DNA of 64,000 nucleotides from Rugalucina vietnamica (GCA_964017185.1 OZ024871.1:60873226-60937225); one strand, 5' to 3'; positions 11,935-23,845 are shown, counted from the stretch's first letter. Made by a program: numbers and translations. Notes: generated by a model not told the origin, from the sequence alone.

Positions 11935-12866
11935 TTGAAGTCACTTTAGCCCGAGAGCCAGCAGTATGTTTCTTCATGTTGAGGCCAAAAGGTTTCAAGG
12001 CATGTTTTGAAGCAGAAAAGTATGCTGAATTAAAAAATCAAAGTCTTAGAAAAATCCGACGGTACACAACTTGGTAATATGCGAACGAATACCTCCGGCA
12101 TGACCCCCTTTTTAAAATAGCACCGAAATGCGGATAAACATACAAGATCAATCATATCACAGCAAGTACTTGCTTTAAACCATTGAATGTGGTATCAAAT
12201 TAAAGCACAGATATGTCCCTTTCATCTCGTGGTAACATTTGCAAATTATCTATTTTTGCATATTCATGAAAATTAATGAAATTATGGAGAAATACTGAAA
12301 AACCTGAGAAACACTGTGGTACACCGGGAGCTAATTAGACGTACCTTGCACTCCAAGGACAATTTTTTCATGGGTGCCAAATCGTTCATTTGGATCCAAG
12401 AAATATCAATAATTTTTGTCCGCAAAGATAAACTTGTTTGCATTATTAAAAAAAAAAAACGCATGGCTTCCGTGGCAACCGTTAACGTGATTCTCCAGTA
12501 TGGGGGTGTACATACAAAATTGATCATATCTCCGCTATTGCTTATCATAGACCACTGAACCGGGTCTCATTTTATAATTGTGACATTGCTTTTTTATCCT
12601 TTGTATGTAATGCAAGATATCTAACTTGCATATTCATGAATTTTAATGAAAACATTAAAAATGGTTAAAATCCATTAATAAACCATTTTTTTTAGCCAAT
12701 CTATCATTGTGACACTTGGTATTTGCACCAGTAATATAAAATGACAAATTTATTGATGCTATGGGCCTAAATGAAAATTATATCATTTACATATTCATGA
12801 ATATTAATAAAAAAATGTCGGATAAAATACAGAGAATAACTTCCAACATGGATTTACTGTTTATTT

Positions 12867-12902
12867 ACACAACGTTTCAGCCTCATGGCCTTTTTCAAGT
12901 GT
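12867..12902 (-). ncRNA. Hammerhead-ribozyme-like motif in Penelope-like terminal repeat (degenerate)
   Basis: On the minus strand, CTTGAAAAAGGCCATGAGGC is followed by TGAAACGTTG. Stem II (GCC/GGC with loop ATGA) and the conserved GAAAC box are present, but the expected CTGANGA box is degraded to CTTGAAAAA, so cleavage activity is doubtful. Confidence 0.4.
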
Positions 12903-13083
12903 AATGAAAACAAATTAACAGGAAATGACATCAACGTCGCATGACGTCAATGACGACGACGTCAAGTAGAAACACATCAGTTGGCGTAAAAAATCAAAAT
13001 AAAGGATCTTTACAGATGCTGATTACAGAGAGATACAGGTGTCATGTAAAAATCACAGAAGTCAGTAAAAACTTTATAATGAC

Positions 13084-13487
13084 TTAATACATAATTTTGG
13101 AATTTAAGCCAAAAGGACACACCGTTCCAAGACGGTGCATCCAGGAAGTCTCCTTCAAAAGCCTTTTCCAATTGCAGGTTACTCTATCAATAGGCATAAA
13201 TGAAAAGTCTTTGATTGAATGTCCTGGTGAATTGAAATGCTCAGAGACTGTTGTAATAATGTCAGAGAAATGTTTTATGTCAAATTTATGTTTGTTCATT
13301 CTTTGACTACATTTTTGCTGAGTTTGTCCAACATATTGTAGGTGACATTTTTTGCATGTAATGAGATAAATTACATCCGATGAAGCGCATGAAAAATTTT
13401 CCCTTACATTGAAAGCAGCAGACGCTGTCGTGCTAGAAAATGAATTTGACTCCACAATGCTTGAACAATGCGAACAACGAGGCCTAT
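13084..13487 (-). pseudogene. GIY-YIG endonuclease domain of the Penelope-like element
   Basis: This frame is shifted by one base from the upstream RT frame and is in effect its C-terminal half. It reads RCSHCSS, then VIYLITCKKCHLQYVGQT: the GIY half is VIYLI, the YIG half QYVGQT, with the CxxC pair (CKKC) between them that Penelope-like endonucleases have. A conserved arginine follows in QRMNKH, and a histidine-rich stretch (EHFNSPGHS) comes later. It ends at LNSKIMY. The domain nicks target DNA for insertion (family knowledge). The domain itself has no internal stop, but separation from RT by the frameshift makes it a pseudogene part. Confidence 0.85.
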
Positions 13488-14302
13488 TACATTTTGAAAC
13501 AACCAGAATTTAATTTTCTGTTCAGCTCAGAATGAACCAACATGTCTTGTAAATTCGTAGGTCTTTTATAAGCCACAATAGGTCTACACTTATACAGTTG
13601 CCTTACACTTTCACTTTTTGAGTATTTTAGGAGATTCCAATACTGATTTATGATACTTCCTATGTTTGGCAATGACGGATTGTAGGTGCATACAAAAGGA
13701 ATGATATCCTGACACTTCGTGGGAGAAGTAGGTTTAAGGGCTTCGTCCATGCTCATCGAGGATACTTTTTTGACAGCCTCCTCAATAACATGTTCGGGAT
13801 AATTACGTGCCAGAAAATACTCCTTCAATCTGCTAAGATCATTTTCAAAATGTGACTCGTCTGATGTAATACGCCTATAACGTTTAGCCTGACTATAGGG
13901 GATACTCTGTTTACATGACAGAGGATGACATGATGAAAATTCAATGTACTGATGACAATTTGTGATTTTTTCATGAACACTTGTTTCAAGTTCACCATTT
14001 TCTTTCATTCTTATATTAACATCTAAGAAGGTAGCTTCTGTCTTAGAATAATTAAAAGTGAATTTTATGGTATCATGAAATTTGTTGATTTTGGAAATGA
14101 AATCTTGTAAGTCTTGTTCACTATGATCCCATATCATAAAAATGTCATCAAGGAAACGCAACCAAATCAAAGGTGTTTTATCACAGGAGTCGAGAAAATC
14201 CATCTCGAGCTTACCCATAAATAAAGAGGCGAAACAAGGAGCCATACGGGTGCCCATTGCATACAAAAACAGAAACATTTGACCAGCATTTATTTTTATC
14301 AA
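13487..14302 (-). pseudogene. Penelope-like reverse transcriptase fragment
   Basis: The 271-residue frame lacks the RT N-terminus; similarity begins just before MGTRMAPCFASLFMG (about residues 16-30), a Penelope-class RT signature. The catalytic motif RFLDDIFMIW follows near residues 48-58 with both aspartates intact. The rest is the palm, thumb and linker up to SELNRKLNSGCFKM. The frame stops at TAA near 13490 because of one extra A in an A-run (13492-13495 on the plus strand). The next frame picks up a CxxC pair (RCSHC) and the endonuclease. The enzyme would copy its own RNA by target-primed synthesis; 5' truncation plus frameshift mean this copy is inactive. Confidence 0.85.
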
Positions 14303-15583
14303 AATCTGAGGCAGCTATACATTATGGCTCCCATTTTGTAACCACCGTCAGAGGTCCTTAATAAAACACACATGAAATCGGAGAAAAATATTAGAAAAAA
14401 ATAGGGGGTGTACTTACAAAATCACTTGTACCATAGCTGTTAACAAACCTCGGATGCTGAAAGAAGTATCAAATGAATGTAATGGCAATATACTATGACC
14501 CTATTGTCTCATACAAGAATGATTATTGATCTGATTTCCAATTTCATTAATTTTAATGAAAACTTAATAAATAGGAATGAAAAAGTGAAAAAATAGACGG
14601 GTAAACCTACAAAATGACTTGTATCTCGGCAACCAAAAGCCCTAACATGCTTAAAATGGCATCAAATGATTGCTGCAATATTATACCATACAATATATAA
14701 GTCATTTGATTTTTTATCTTATGAATATTATCAAAACCTTTCGAAATAAGAGCAAAATTACGGAACACATTAAGGCGGTATACATAGAAAATCACATGTA
14801 TCTTGGCTCCTGATAGACCTAGAGAGCTATATTTGGTATCAAATGATTGTTAGGGCAATGCTCTATAGCATACACTCTGATATTTGAATCATCAGCTTTT
14901 TATGTTTAATAGATATTAATGAGATTTATATAAATAAATGAAGAATCAACGAAAAATGAAGGGGGTATACCATCAATATGGCGTATGTCTCGACTACCAA
15001 TAGCTGTGGAGAACTCAACATGGTAACATCAATAGCTATTACAATGTTTTATTGCCATGCATTCAGATATACAATGCTTGCATGCTGACAACCAAGAGTC
15101 AATAATTCTTTTTTGGCGCACAAGCTTCAATTTTCTTTTAATATTATAATTTTTCAAACTTCTTATTTATTATTCGCAAAATTAAAAAAAATATGGTTAT
15201 GCTATCAGACTGCATGACAGTAGTGCATTATCCAAACATTCTATTGAATCCATTTTCAGCGCTCTAAGGAAATTGGCAGCTGAGATATAAGCCACTTTGT
15301 TGGTATTCTTCTTCATTTTCCGTTGATTTTTCTCTTATTTGTATAAATCTCATTAATATCCATACAACAAAAAAACACTGATGATTTATATATCAGATTA
15401 AATGGTTACAGAACAGTGTCCCAGCAATCATTTGATACCAATTAAAGCTCTCTAGGTCTATCAATAGCCAAGATACATGTGATTTTTTATGTGTTCGTTT
15501 ACTGCCTTATTTTTTCCGTAATTTTGCCTCTCAATTCGAAATGTTTTGTTACAATTCCTAAAAGAAAAAATCAAATGACTTAC

Positions 15584-16519
15584 ACAGGCCAACTTCGCTA
15601 TCTCGAAATCAAGGGGAAAGGGGAAAACACTTCGAGTTTTCCGAAGTTCGAGATAAGCAAATTGAGACAAAAAAGCTCAACTCTCTCACATTCCCGGACT
15701 GAGTGGTTCTTTCGTTTTCCACCCTGTTTACTCTATCGATAGTGATTTCAAACATACAGAAAACGTCAGGAATTATCAAATCATTTGTCATTTTTGACTC
15801 TTTCATATACTGTATTTTTGCTAAAAAAGGGACGCATGTCATGGCCGGATGTTTGGAGAGCACTCTGCTACTCAATTATGACACTAATTTTGAGACGATA
15901 TTATAACAGTTACAGAATGCTTCTGATAGCTAACATAAAACGCCGCTGCTTAACAGTGTTCAAACAATTAAATTTCAAAGGTGCCGATAATTGCTCAAGT
16001 GTTATGGTTCAAGGTCAATTAGTTTACACAAAGCTTCTGACCAAATCAATTAACCCCATTGTTGTGTGTTATCGGACTTGTGGCATTGTGAAGATGAAAC
16101 TAAAATTATGCTGGATTAAATGACAAATTTCTGTGTATTAAAAATCCATTATAGGTAAATTTCTTTGTCTTTTGTTTTCGGACTTGGTATCAATTTACTA
16201 ATGTGGAAAACGCAGTTCCGAAAATTGACTTTTTATTCTCTACATCTTTTTTTTTTCTCTTCTTCTTTGCTGATCATGAAGTCTGACCGATAATTTTTTA
16301 CTTCGAAGTTCGACATAGGAAGGGTGAAACTAATAGTATTTTTTCTGTGGGGAGCAAATTATCACTTCGACACAGCCGAGTTTTCGTCATAACCAAGTTC
16401 GACACAAGCAAGGTTGAAATACAATAACATATAGGGAGAGAGGCTCGGGAGTGAGTGATCACTTCGACATAAGTGGGTTTTTCGAGACAACCGAGTTTGA
16501 GATAGCGCAGGTGGCCTGT
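15584..16519. mobile_element. 0.94-kb TIR element with TTCGA-word arms
   Basis: It begins ACAGGCCAACTTCGCTATCT and ends with the imperfect complement (GAGATAGCGCAGGTGGCCTGT). Both arms repeat ACTTCGACATAAG / AGTTCGACACAAGC-type words (15600-15670 and 16300-16510). It interrupts the large inverted repeat: flanking sequence at 15540-15583 continues at 16520 when compared with 14600-14780. There is no transposase. Frames at 15609-16123 and 16298-16561 are repeat-derived. Confidence 0.55.
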
Positions 16520-17754
16520 ATATTGTTGTACATGATGGTATATTATTGTCCTAGCAACCATTTGATGTCATTTTAAGCATGTTAGGGCTTATGGTTGCAT
16601 ACAGGTCATTTTGTTGGTTTACCCATTTAATTTTTTCGCTTTTTCTTCCTATTTATGAAGTTTTCATTAAAATTCATGAAATTGAAAATCAGATCATTCT
16701 TGAATGAGACTATAGGTTCCCAGTACATTGCCACAGCATTCATTTGATACTTCTTGCAGCATCCTAGGTTTGTTAACAGCTATGATACAAATAATTTTGT
16801 GCATATACCCCCTATTTATCCAAGATTTTTCTCCTATTTCTTGTGTGCTTTATTTATTTTCATGAATATGCAAATTCAACGATTTATATAATATGAATTA
16901 TGGTTAAACTACTAAGACCATGCATCACTATCAGACCAATTTTAGTATTCTAGCATGCTGTTGTTGGTATATGAATATTTTGTGAGTACAGTCTATTCTT
17001 TAGAATCACACTAGGGATGTGTAATTTAACAGCATGTAAATGCGTTCATTGTTGAGGACTATATTTTATAGCATTAACACGGGGTCTATTCTTCAAGCCA
17101 ATATGCTCGGGAGTTGTGCTGGTTAAGGTCAGTTTAGTCTGGTGTTTCATTGCTTTCTTGAAAAAGTGAAAAAAATATAAGAACTTAGGTCAGCAATATA
17201 CATTTTTTGAAGTGCAGTCTCTAGATACATGTTAAAACATCAAATTAACATTAACAAATCTTTGCAAAAGTTTGAGAAGCGTTCAGCGGAAATGTTCAAA
17301 GCTCATATAAGCACGTGCCTCATCCGCGTGAAGATAAACTAGCGGTACATTTTGGTTGATTTGTCGACACACTTGTGATTTTGAGCAGATTGCTGAAGGT
17401 TGAGTACACTTGTTGGGCTTCACTGATTTATATATTCAAGAAATAACATGTCATTTTGCTTTGGAGGAAGAACAGCATGTAAACATGTAACGTGTAAGAA
17501 TAAAATGTAGGGGTGGTGTGAATGCAAAGCACAAAATCATGGGTTGTGAGATATTTCCAAAAACATGAAACTGTTAAGTTTTCGCTGTCATTGAGATTCG
17601 TTCGTGATATGGATTCTTTTAACAGGCAATACCATAATTAATATGTGCAGTTGCACACGTTAAGACTTTCGTTAAATTGTTACTGTAGATCGAAGAGTAA
17701 TAGGCGTTATAAGCATTACAACTAATAACGATTAATAGTGAAAGTATAATGATT

Positions 17755-18310
17755 ATGCCTAGGTTACATTTACACCGATCATCGTATGATTTTTCAGTCT
17801 GCGATTTTTCCTACGATTTTAGACATCGGAAGTGATCGTTAGCTACGATGTACGTGTTAACAATTCAACGATTTCTTGCTCTGGCGTTCGTCAATGTTAT
17901 GAGTCAGAACCGTATGGATATCGTATGGAAATCGTAGGGTATCTGCACTCTTTAATTGAAAATCGTACGGAGCCCGTGCGACGTCCGCGAGGAGTCGCGA
18001 TGATTTCTGACTGAGCCCTTGCGGTCTCCCTACGATCGCCGAACTATTTTTGTCCATACATTATCATAATAAATCATGCGGCGATCGTACGATCATCGCA
18101 GTGTCTACGTACGGCGCGCGCTCGACGTGTCTACGGGCTACGGTTTTGCGACTTTTAAAAATTTGTAAAAGTGCAGACTATTACAAATTCGTAGAGGCTA
18201 TGATGATAGTTGAACATCGTAGGGTCACCTGTGGACACCGGACGAAAATGCCAAAATTGGCATCGTGCGATCACCGCACGATAATCGTAGGCCAAATGTA
18301 ACCTATGCAT
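17755..18310. mobile_element. Foldback element with CGATCATCGTACG-type words
   Basis: The ends CTAGGTTACATTT (about 17758) and AAATGTAACCTA (about 18305) are inverted. The interior is unusually rich in words such as CGATCATCGTA, CTACGAT and CGTACGATCATCG, in both orientations. It is CpG-rich compared with its flanks. TATGC is present at both borders and may be a short target duplication. The overlapping frames at 17832-18301 follow the repeat and are not supported as genes. Confidence 0.5.
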
Positions 18311-18533
18311 TAGTCATAGTAGTCATTGATGTGACGATGAGTTGGGCATTACGTCCACTGGATAATTTAGGTCGAACGGAGGCAAGACCTAGGTTAAAAG
18401 TCCCATTTGAAACACTGGAGAAGCACGAGATTGAATCAACGATGATTGAATCAATTATTACAAAATACGGTTTTTGACTCCGCCTTAGCTGTTGACTGGG
18501 CCATAAAGCATCAATTCAAACAAACAAACTTCT

Positions 18534-18535
<2 letters not shown>

Positions 18536-18589
<54 letters not shown>

Positions 18590-18752
18590 CCTGGGCGAGA
18601 CCAGTACTATAGGAGGTTGTTTTTTTTTTGTGGGTTTGTTGTTCCGGGAGCACCCGAAGGCTCAACCGGAAGGAGGTTTTAGGAGAAGCCCGGGATCGAA
18701 CCTGCGACCCCTGGTTTACAAGGCGAGTGACTTAACCAATGCACCACGGACT
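18536..18752 (-). mobile_element. tRNA-derived SINE with long poly(A) tail
   Basis: On the minus strand it starts GTCCGTGGTGCATTGG, with box A TGGTTAAGTCACTCG and box B GGTTCGATCCC, the internal RNA polymerase III promoter of tRNA-derived SINEs. A body of about 90 nt follows, ending in a run of 54 A (plus-strand T-run 18536-18589). The long pure tail suggests a recent insertion (inference). The SINE family was not identified. Confidence 0.8.
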
Positions 18753-18954
18753 TCTATGAACTACTGTATTTGCTATCACGCACATGCAAAAAATACACTA
18801 AAACACTATTTGAGTAATAAAATGGGATCGTATTAGAAAGAAGTGTCTTAATCGATCTTTTAAAAATTGTACTTTTAGAGCCATCTTCTAAACATTGATT
18901 CAGTTATTTGACCACGTTTAGGCATGCGTCTTTGATTTAGACTAACGTAAATTT

Positions 18955-19460
18955 TTGAAATTGCAGTATATTTATCTGGCTATCAGCGCCGGTTTATAAA
19001 GGGTCACTGATGAGGGTTCAGTACCCGAAATTGCACAATATGGCCCATACTACCTCCCTTTGAACGTTTTCACTGCTTCCAAAGGATCAAGCTTTTATAT
19101 TTTATTTTAACGTTCAATGTATGTCACTTTTACATCCCAGTCGACAATGGTTGAATGATGTCGGGCGGGATTTAAAGCTCCCTGTGTAGAACCAGATATA
19201 TGGTTCATAAACGTATACGCCCGCCTACAAATGCAATAGCATATTTTTGCTAAAAACATTTGAGCCGCGTCATGAGAAAACCAACAATGTGGTTTCCGAA
19301 CAGGTTCGACACAAACCGAGCTGTACAAACAGAGAAGACGGTTAGAGACTGAAAATTTTGGATTTAGAAAGTAGATTAATTGTACTAGCCGAGTAGCGAA
19401 AACATGGGCGCTGATCAGCTACTGTGAAGCTGATCTGCTCCTTTGTTTTGGCATATGCAT
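18955..19460. repeat. Dispersed repeat module
   Basis: Two blocks, 18985-19090 (GATGAGGGTTCAGTACCCGAAATTG...) and 19260-19460 (GCGTCATGAGAAAACC..., then CTGATCAGCTACTG...), recur elsewhere in the window: the first near 24390-24485 and reversed near 58195-58290, the second near 59060-59240 and 61668-61906. The GAGCCGCGTCATGAGAAAAC end is also the TIR of the element at 61668. Confidence 0.5.
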
Positions 19461-20794
19461 ACATAAACAGGGTTAGTAAGCACTTCGCAACTATTTCCTA
19501 TGCAACGGTGTGTTTCCAAAAAAGAATTGTTCGCCAGCGGTACGTAACGTTCGCCGTTGCTAAGGAATGAGGAAGATCAAATGGCGTCATCAATATCTCA
19601 AGGGTTCGCGTTATGCAACTCACGCCAGAATTACGAGGAACCATTTTATGTTTTGGGATGGGATAAGATCCTTGTTACGCTTTTGAGCGAATATGTCTCT
19701 CAGCCACTATAAACAAGCTCAATTATTTCAAATTTGAGAGTGCTTGCGATTGCATAAACAATTTGACTACCTGGTACAGTGTCAGTCAGATTGCACGTCT
19801 ACCACTACTAAAGCGTCTTAACATTCACGACCACCTGAAAAATGTGCTTATACCAAGATTTTTTATTTTGGACTCACTTTCGTGAAACGATTTCGATTCC
19901 CAGGAATGTACGTACTGGTTATATTTGTTTGTGGGTCAAATCGGACAATGTCCGGTGCATAAATATTCAAAATGTAGGGCAAACTTGTGAATCTGGCCGA
20001 AACTGTTACATCAAAACAGCCACGTATCGAAACTTTGAACATCGAAATCTAGTTTCCTATTGCATCTTCGCCACTCGAGTTTTGATTTCTACTAGCGTTT
20101 GTAAATTCTCTTGAGACTGCACATCAGGATTTTATTCAAAATCAAAAGATAAAACAGTAATAATGCAACTTACCTGTTCACCTGTCTACTCCATTACTTT
20201 GTTTACATTCAATTTCTCAAATCCACTACCGGAACCTGCTTATACCTGGACGACACCAGATTATATAGGCTTAGAGAATAGACCCCGTGATTAAGGTGGT
20301 CCATCTGACCACACTGGCAGACATGATTATTGGTTTCAATGATGCAAGATCTTATAACCCATCCAAAACCTTGCAATGGCTATACATTTTTCCCATTAAT
20401 TCCTTGATTTTCGATATTTTATTCATATTCATGAATATGCAAATGAGAAAAGAAAAATTTTCATTTAGACCCATGACATCAATACATTTGTCATATGATA
20501 TTACTGGTTCAATAACAAAGTGTCATAATGATAGTTTGGGCCTGAAATTAGTCTATTTTTATGGATTTTAATGATTTTTCTGTCATCTTTAATGTTTTCA
20601 ATTAAATTCATGAATACGAAAATTAGATATCTTGCATTACTTACCATAGGATGAAAGGGCTATGTTTAGGCTTTAAAATGAGGCCAGGTTTAGTGGTCTA
20701 GCATAAGTAACAGCGGAGGACATATTACCAATCTTGTATGTACACCACATGCTCAAGAATCATGTTAACGGTTGCCATGGAAACCATGCATTTT

Positions 20795-22320
20795 TAGCTC
20801 ACCTGAGCCTTTAGGCTCACAAGGTGAGCTATAATATAGGATGGCCATGATCCGGCGTCCGTCCGTCGTCCGTGGTCTGTCGTCCGTCCGTCCACAATTT
20901 CAAAGATCTTCTCCTCTAAAACCGCTTGGCCAATCAAAGCCAAATTTTATTTGAAGCATCAATAGGAAGGGGGAATCAATGTATATATAAGAAATCCAGA
21001 TCACATGACCAAGATGGCCGCCATGCCCATATATGGTAAAAACCCTTCAAAAATCTTCTCCAGAACCGGTGGACCGATTTCAACGAAACTTGGCATGAAG
21101 CATTAATGGCTCAAGCACTACAATGTGTATATAAATCATGACCCTGTGATGACCTTGACCTATTTTACGGCAAGGTCAACATAGGTCGCCAATGCATTTG
21201 AATGGGGAGAACTTTTAAAAATTTCATTTAATTGAAAGTCTTGCAGAAAATGGGCAGTAGGACTGAATATTAATGATTCTGAAAAAAATTGGACCCCAGG
21301 GGCTCATGTGCCCCCACCCCGGGGCAATATACATGCATATCTCCATAATATTCAAACGTCTTCTCCTCTGAAACCAATTGGCCAATCAAAGCCAAATTTT
21401 ATGTAAAGCATCAATAGGAAGAGGTAACAAATATGTATATAAAAAATCCAGGTCACATGACCAAGATGGCCGCCATGCCCATATATGGTAAAAACCTTTC
21501 AAAAATCTTCTTCTCCAGAACCGGTTGACCGATTTCAATGAAACTTGGCATGAAGCATTGATGGCTCAAGCACTACAATGTGTAAATAAATCATGACACT
21601 GTGATGACCTTGACCTATTTTACGGCAAGGTCAACATAGGTCGCCAATGCATTTGAATGGGGAAAACTTTTAAAATGTAATTTAAAGTGAAAGTCTTGCA
21701 GGAAATGGGAAATAGGACTGAATATTAATGATTCTGAAAAAAATAGGATCCCAGGGGCTCATGAGCCCCCACCCCGGGGCAATATACATGTATATTTCCA
21801 TAATATTCAAACGTCTTCTCCTCTGAAACCGCTTGGCCAATCAAAGCCAAATTTTATGTGAAGCATCTATAGAATGGGGGAATCAATGTATATATAAATA
21901 ATCTAGGTCACATGACAAAGATGGCCGCCATGCCCATATATGGTAAAAACCCATCAAAAATCTTCTTCTCTGAAACCAATAGACTGATTTCAAGGAAACT
22001 TGGTGTGAAGCATTGATGGCTAAAGTACTCCAATGTATATATAAATCATGACCCTGTGATGACCTTGACCAAGTTTATGGCAAGGTCAACATGGGTTGCC
22101 TATGCATTTGAATTGGGAAAACTGTTAAAATGTCATTTGAAGGGAAAAGCCAGCAGGAAATAGTCAAATGGACAGAATATTGAAGATTCTGAAAAAAGAA
22201 AATGGCCCAAGGGCTTCATCTGCCCCTGCACTGGAGTTAAATACCATAATATTCAAACATGTTTATTGGTATATGCAGCAGATCTCAGGTGAGCGTTTAC
22301 AGGACCATTGGTCCTCTGGT
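20795..22320 (+). mobile_element. Helentron-like (HINE) tandem-repeat element, three monomers
   Basis: Head TAGCTCACCTGAGCC and a (CCGT)n patch (20858-20892) are followed by monomers starting near 20908, 21361 and 21818, subterminal CTCAGGTGAGCG and the terminal hairpin plus CTCTGGT. The site is well defined: the flanks read ...CATGCATTTT and TTTCATAATG..., and the uninterrupted counterpart lies reversed at 12420-12475, where only an A-run separates them. Confidence 0.75.
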
Positions 22321-22891
22321 TTTCATAATGTAAACAAGTTTATCTTTGCGGACAAAAATTATTGATATTTCTTGGGTCCAAATGAACGATTTGGCACCCA
22401 TGAAAAAATTGTCCTTGGAGTGCAAGGTACGTCTAATTAGCTCCCGGTGTACCACAGTGTTTCTCAGGTTTTTCAGTATTTCTCCAGGTTTTCATTAATA
22501 TTCATGAATATGCAAAATAGATAATTTGCAAATGTTACCACGAGATGAAAGGGACATATCTGTGCTTTAATTTGATACCACATTCAATGGTTTAAAGCAA
22601 GTACTTGCTGAGATATGATTGATCTTGTATATTTAACATCATTTCGGTGCTATTTAAAAAGGGGGTCATGCCGGGGGTGTTCGTTCGCTTATTTCCAAGT
22701 TATGTACCGTCGGATTTTTCTAAGACTTTGATTTTTGAATTCAGCATACTTTTCTGCTTCAGAATATGCCTTCAAACCTTTTGGCCTCAACAACATGAAT
22801 AAACATATTGCTGGCTCTTGGGCTACTTGATTTGATGGGCTAGCCTTACAGATTGTTTTTGAGCATTTTGACAGCCTGATTTTGACAGCCC

Positions 22892-22892
<1 letters not shown>

Positions 22893-22926
<34 letters not shown>
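22893..22926. repeat. Poly-C tract (34 nt)
   Basis: An uninterrupted run of C sits just outside the right end of the large inverted repeat. Length may be unreliable in assembly. Confidence 0.9.
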
Positions 22927-22928
<2 letters not shown>

Positions 22929-23842
22929 GACCAAGCATGCCATTTTTACATGATGTCTGTAATGTAAAACTACAACTGTGTGCAAAATGATTTTCTCGGT
23001 CCCGGGGGGGAACACACCTGAAAAAAACCTTTTCAATTTCCCTTAAGGTTAATTGCAGAAACTATTTTTTTCACACCAAAAATTTTAATGGGTACTTTTT
23101 CCTGGAGGAAAACATTCTAGGAATCAATGAAGGTATATTCAAACTATTAGATTCACTGATAAAAAAGTGTTTTTGAAATAAAAACTTATTTAGCCTTTTC
23201 TATAGGCAGTCTCCCATACAGAATGGACGTTCTCCTTTAAAGACTTTTAACCATATTTCACTGTTCCTACACAGCAATTTTGGAAGAAAATGTTCATTTT
23301 ATCAGCCTGTAGTCTTAAATAGAACAATGATGGTTAAATTGTTCAAATCTAGTTTCCAGATGCATTAGAAAGTGGTGTGCTCACCTAGTTTAGCGATGCC
23401 ATACATAAGGAAAAGGACTAAAACAGAACGAAGAAAGTATCGGTCAGCTTTCTTTAAATTAGTGAATTTGATATTTAAGACAACAGATGCTCTGGATAAC
23501 TTTCAGATGCGAAAACAATATTAATTTATGAGAAAAACAACATTTTATTCCACTGTACACATACCCTTTGTTCCCAGACCAGTACAGTATTTTTCGAGCA
23601 ATGTTGCATTCCTCTGAACGGATATTTCGAGTGATTTTATGCTGGGATTCCCCTAAAATTCTGGACGGGTAGTATGAGCGATATAATCACAGCGAATTTA
23701 ACATCTTACTGTCGACAAATAAACAGACCAGCATAATTTAGCAAAGTGTGATGCGCTACTTTACATATACCGCTTCAGAAAACTAGCTATCAAAATATAA
23801 ACCACCTCTTTAATCATGTCAGATATATAGATATTTGGTCAC

Positions 23843-23845
<3 letters not shown>

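Larger units (their letters stand above)
12835..14350 (-). mobile_element. Penelope-like retroelement, 5' truncated, dead
   Basis: On the minus strand this contains the C-terminal part of a Penelope-type reverse transcriptase, then a GIY-YIG endonuclease, then a 3' terminal region. The 3' region (12867-12902, minus) includes AGGCCATGAGGCTGAAACG and a GAAACGTTGTG block typical of Penelope-like terminal repeats, which in many copies form a hammerhead ribozyme (family knowledge). The element lies inside the left arm of the large inverted repeat: arm sequence resumes by about 14353 and stops near 12835. The exact junctions are uncertain by some tens of bases. Confidence 0.75.
17078..20289. mobile_element. 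3.2-kb TIR element with ATTAA direct repeats at its ends
   Basis: The left end CACGGGGTCTATTCTTCAAG and the right end (complement CACGGGGTCTATTCTCTAAG) are inverted copies. Both are bordered by ATTAA (17073-17077 and 20290-20294), a candidate 5-bp target duplication. Inside lie a foldback element (17755-18310), a SINE (18536-18752), and a dispersed module (18955-19460) also found in pieces near 24390, 58200, 59060 and 61668. No transposase is recognised, so it appears non-autonomous. It is inserted in the right arm of the large inverted repeat. Confidence 0.55.
11935..22850. repeat. Very large inverted repeat (foldback-type element), centre near 15150
   Basis: Sequence from about 11935 to 15110 reappears in reverse complement from about 15190 to 22850 once later insertions are removed. 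Matched blocks seen by eye include 11950-12060 with 22670-22800, 12290-12560 with 22330-22500 plus 20750-20795, 12600-12830 with 20400-20700, 14355-14470 with 16745-16860, and 14620-14830 with 15460-15570 and 16550-16620. The arms are built of diverged units of about 300 bp, each with ATTCATGAAT-type words. Insertions: Penelope-like element (12835-14350), 15584-16519, 17078-20289 and 20795-22320. No intact protein belongs to the arms. Confidence 0.6.

Noticed and set aside
18700-18752. Possible functional tRNA gene on the minus strand
   Set aside because: Boxes A and B are good, but the cloverleaf 3' half is replaced by SINE body and an A-tail.
22689-23036. 115-residue frame with a poly-glycine block
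   Set aside because: The block is the 34-nt poly-C run read on the minus strand; there are no other protein features.
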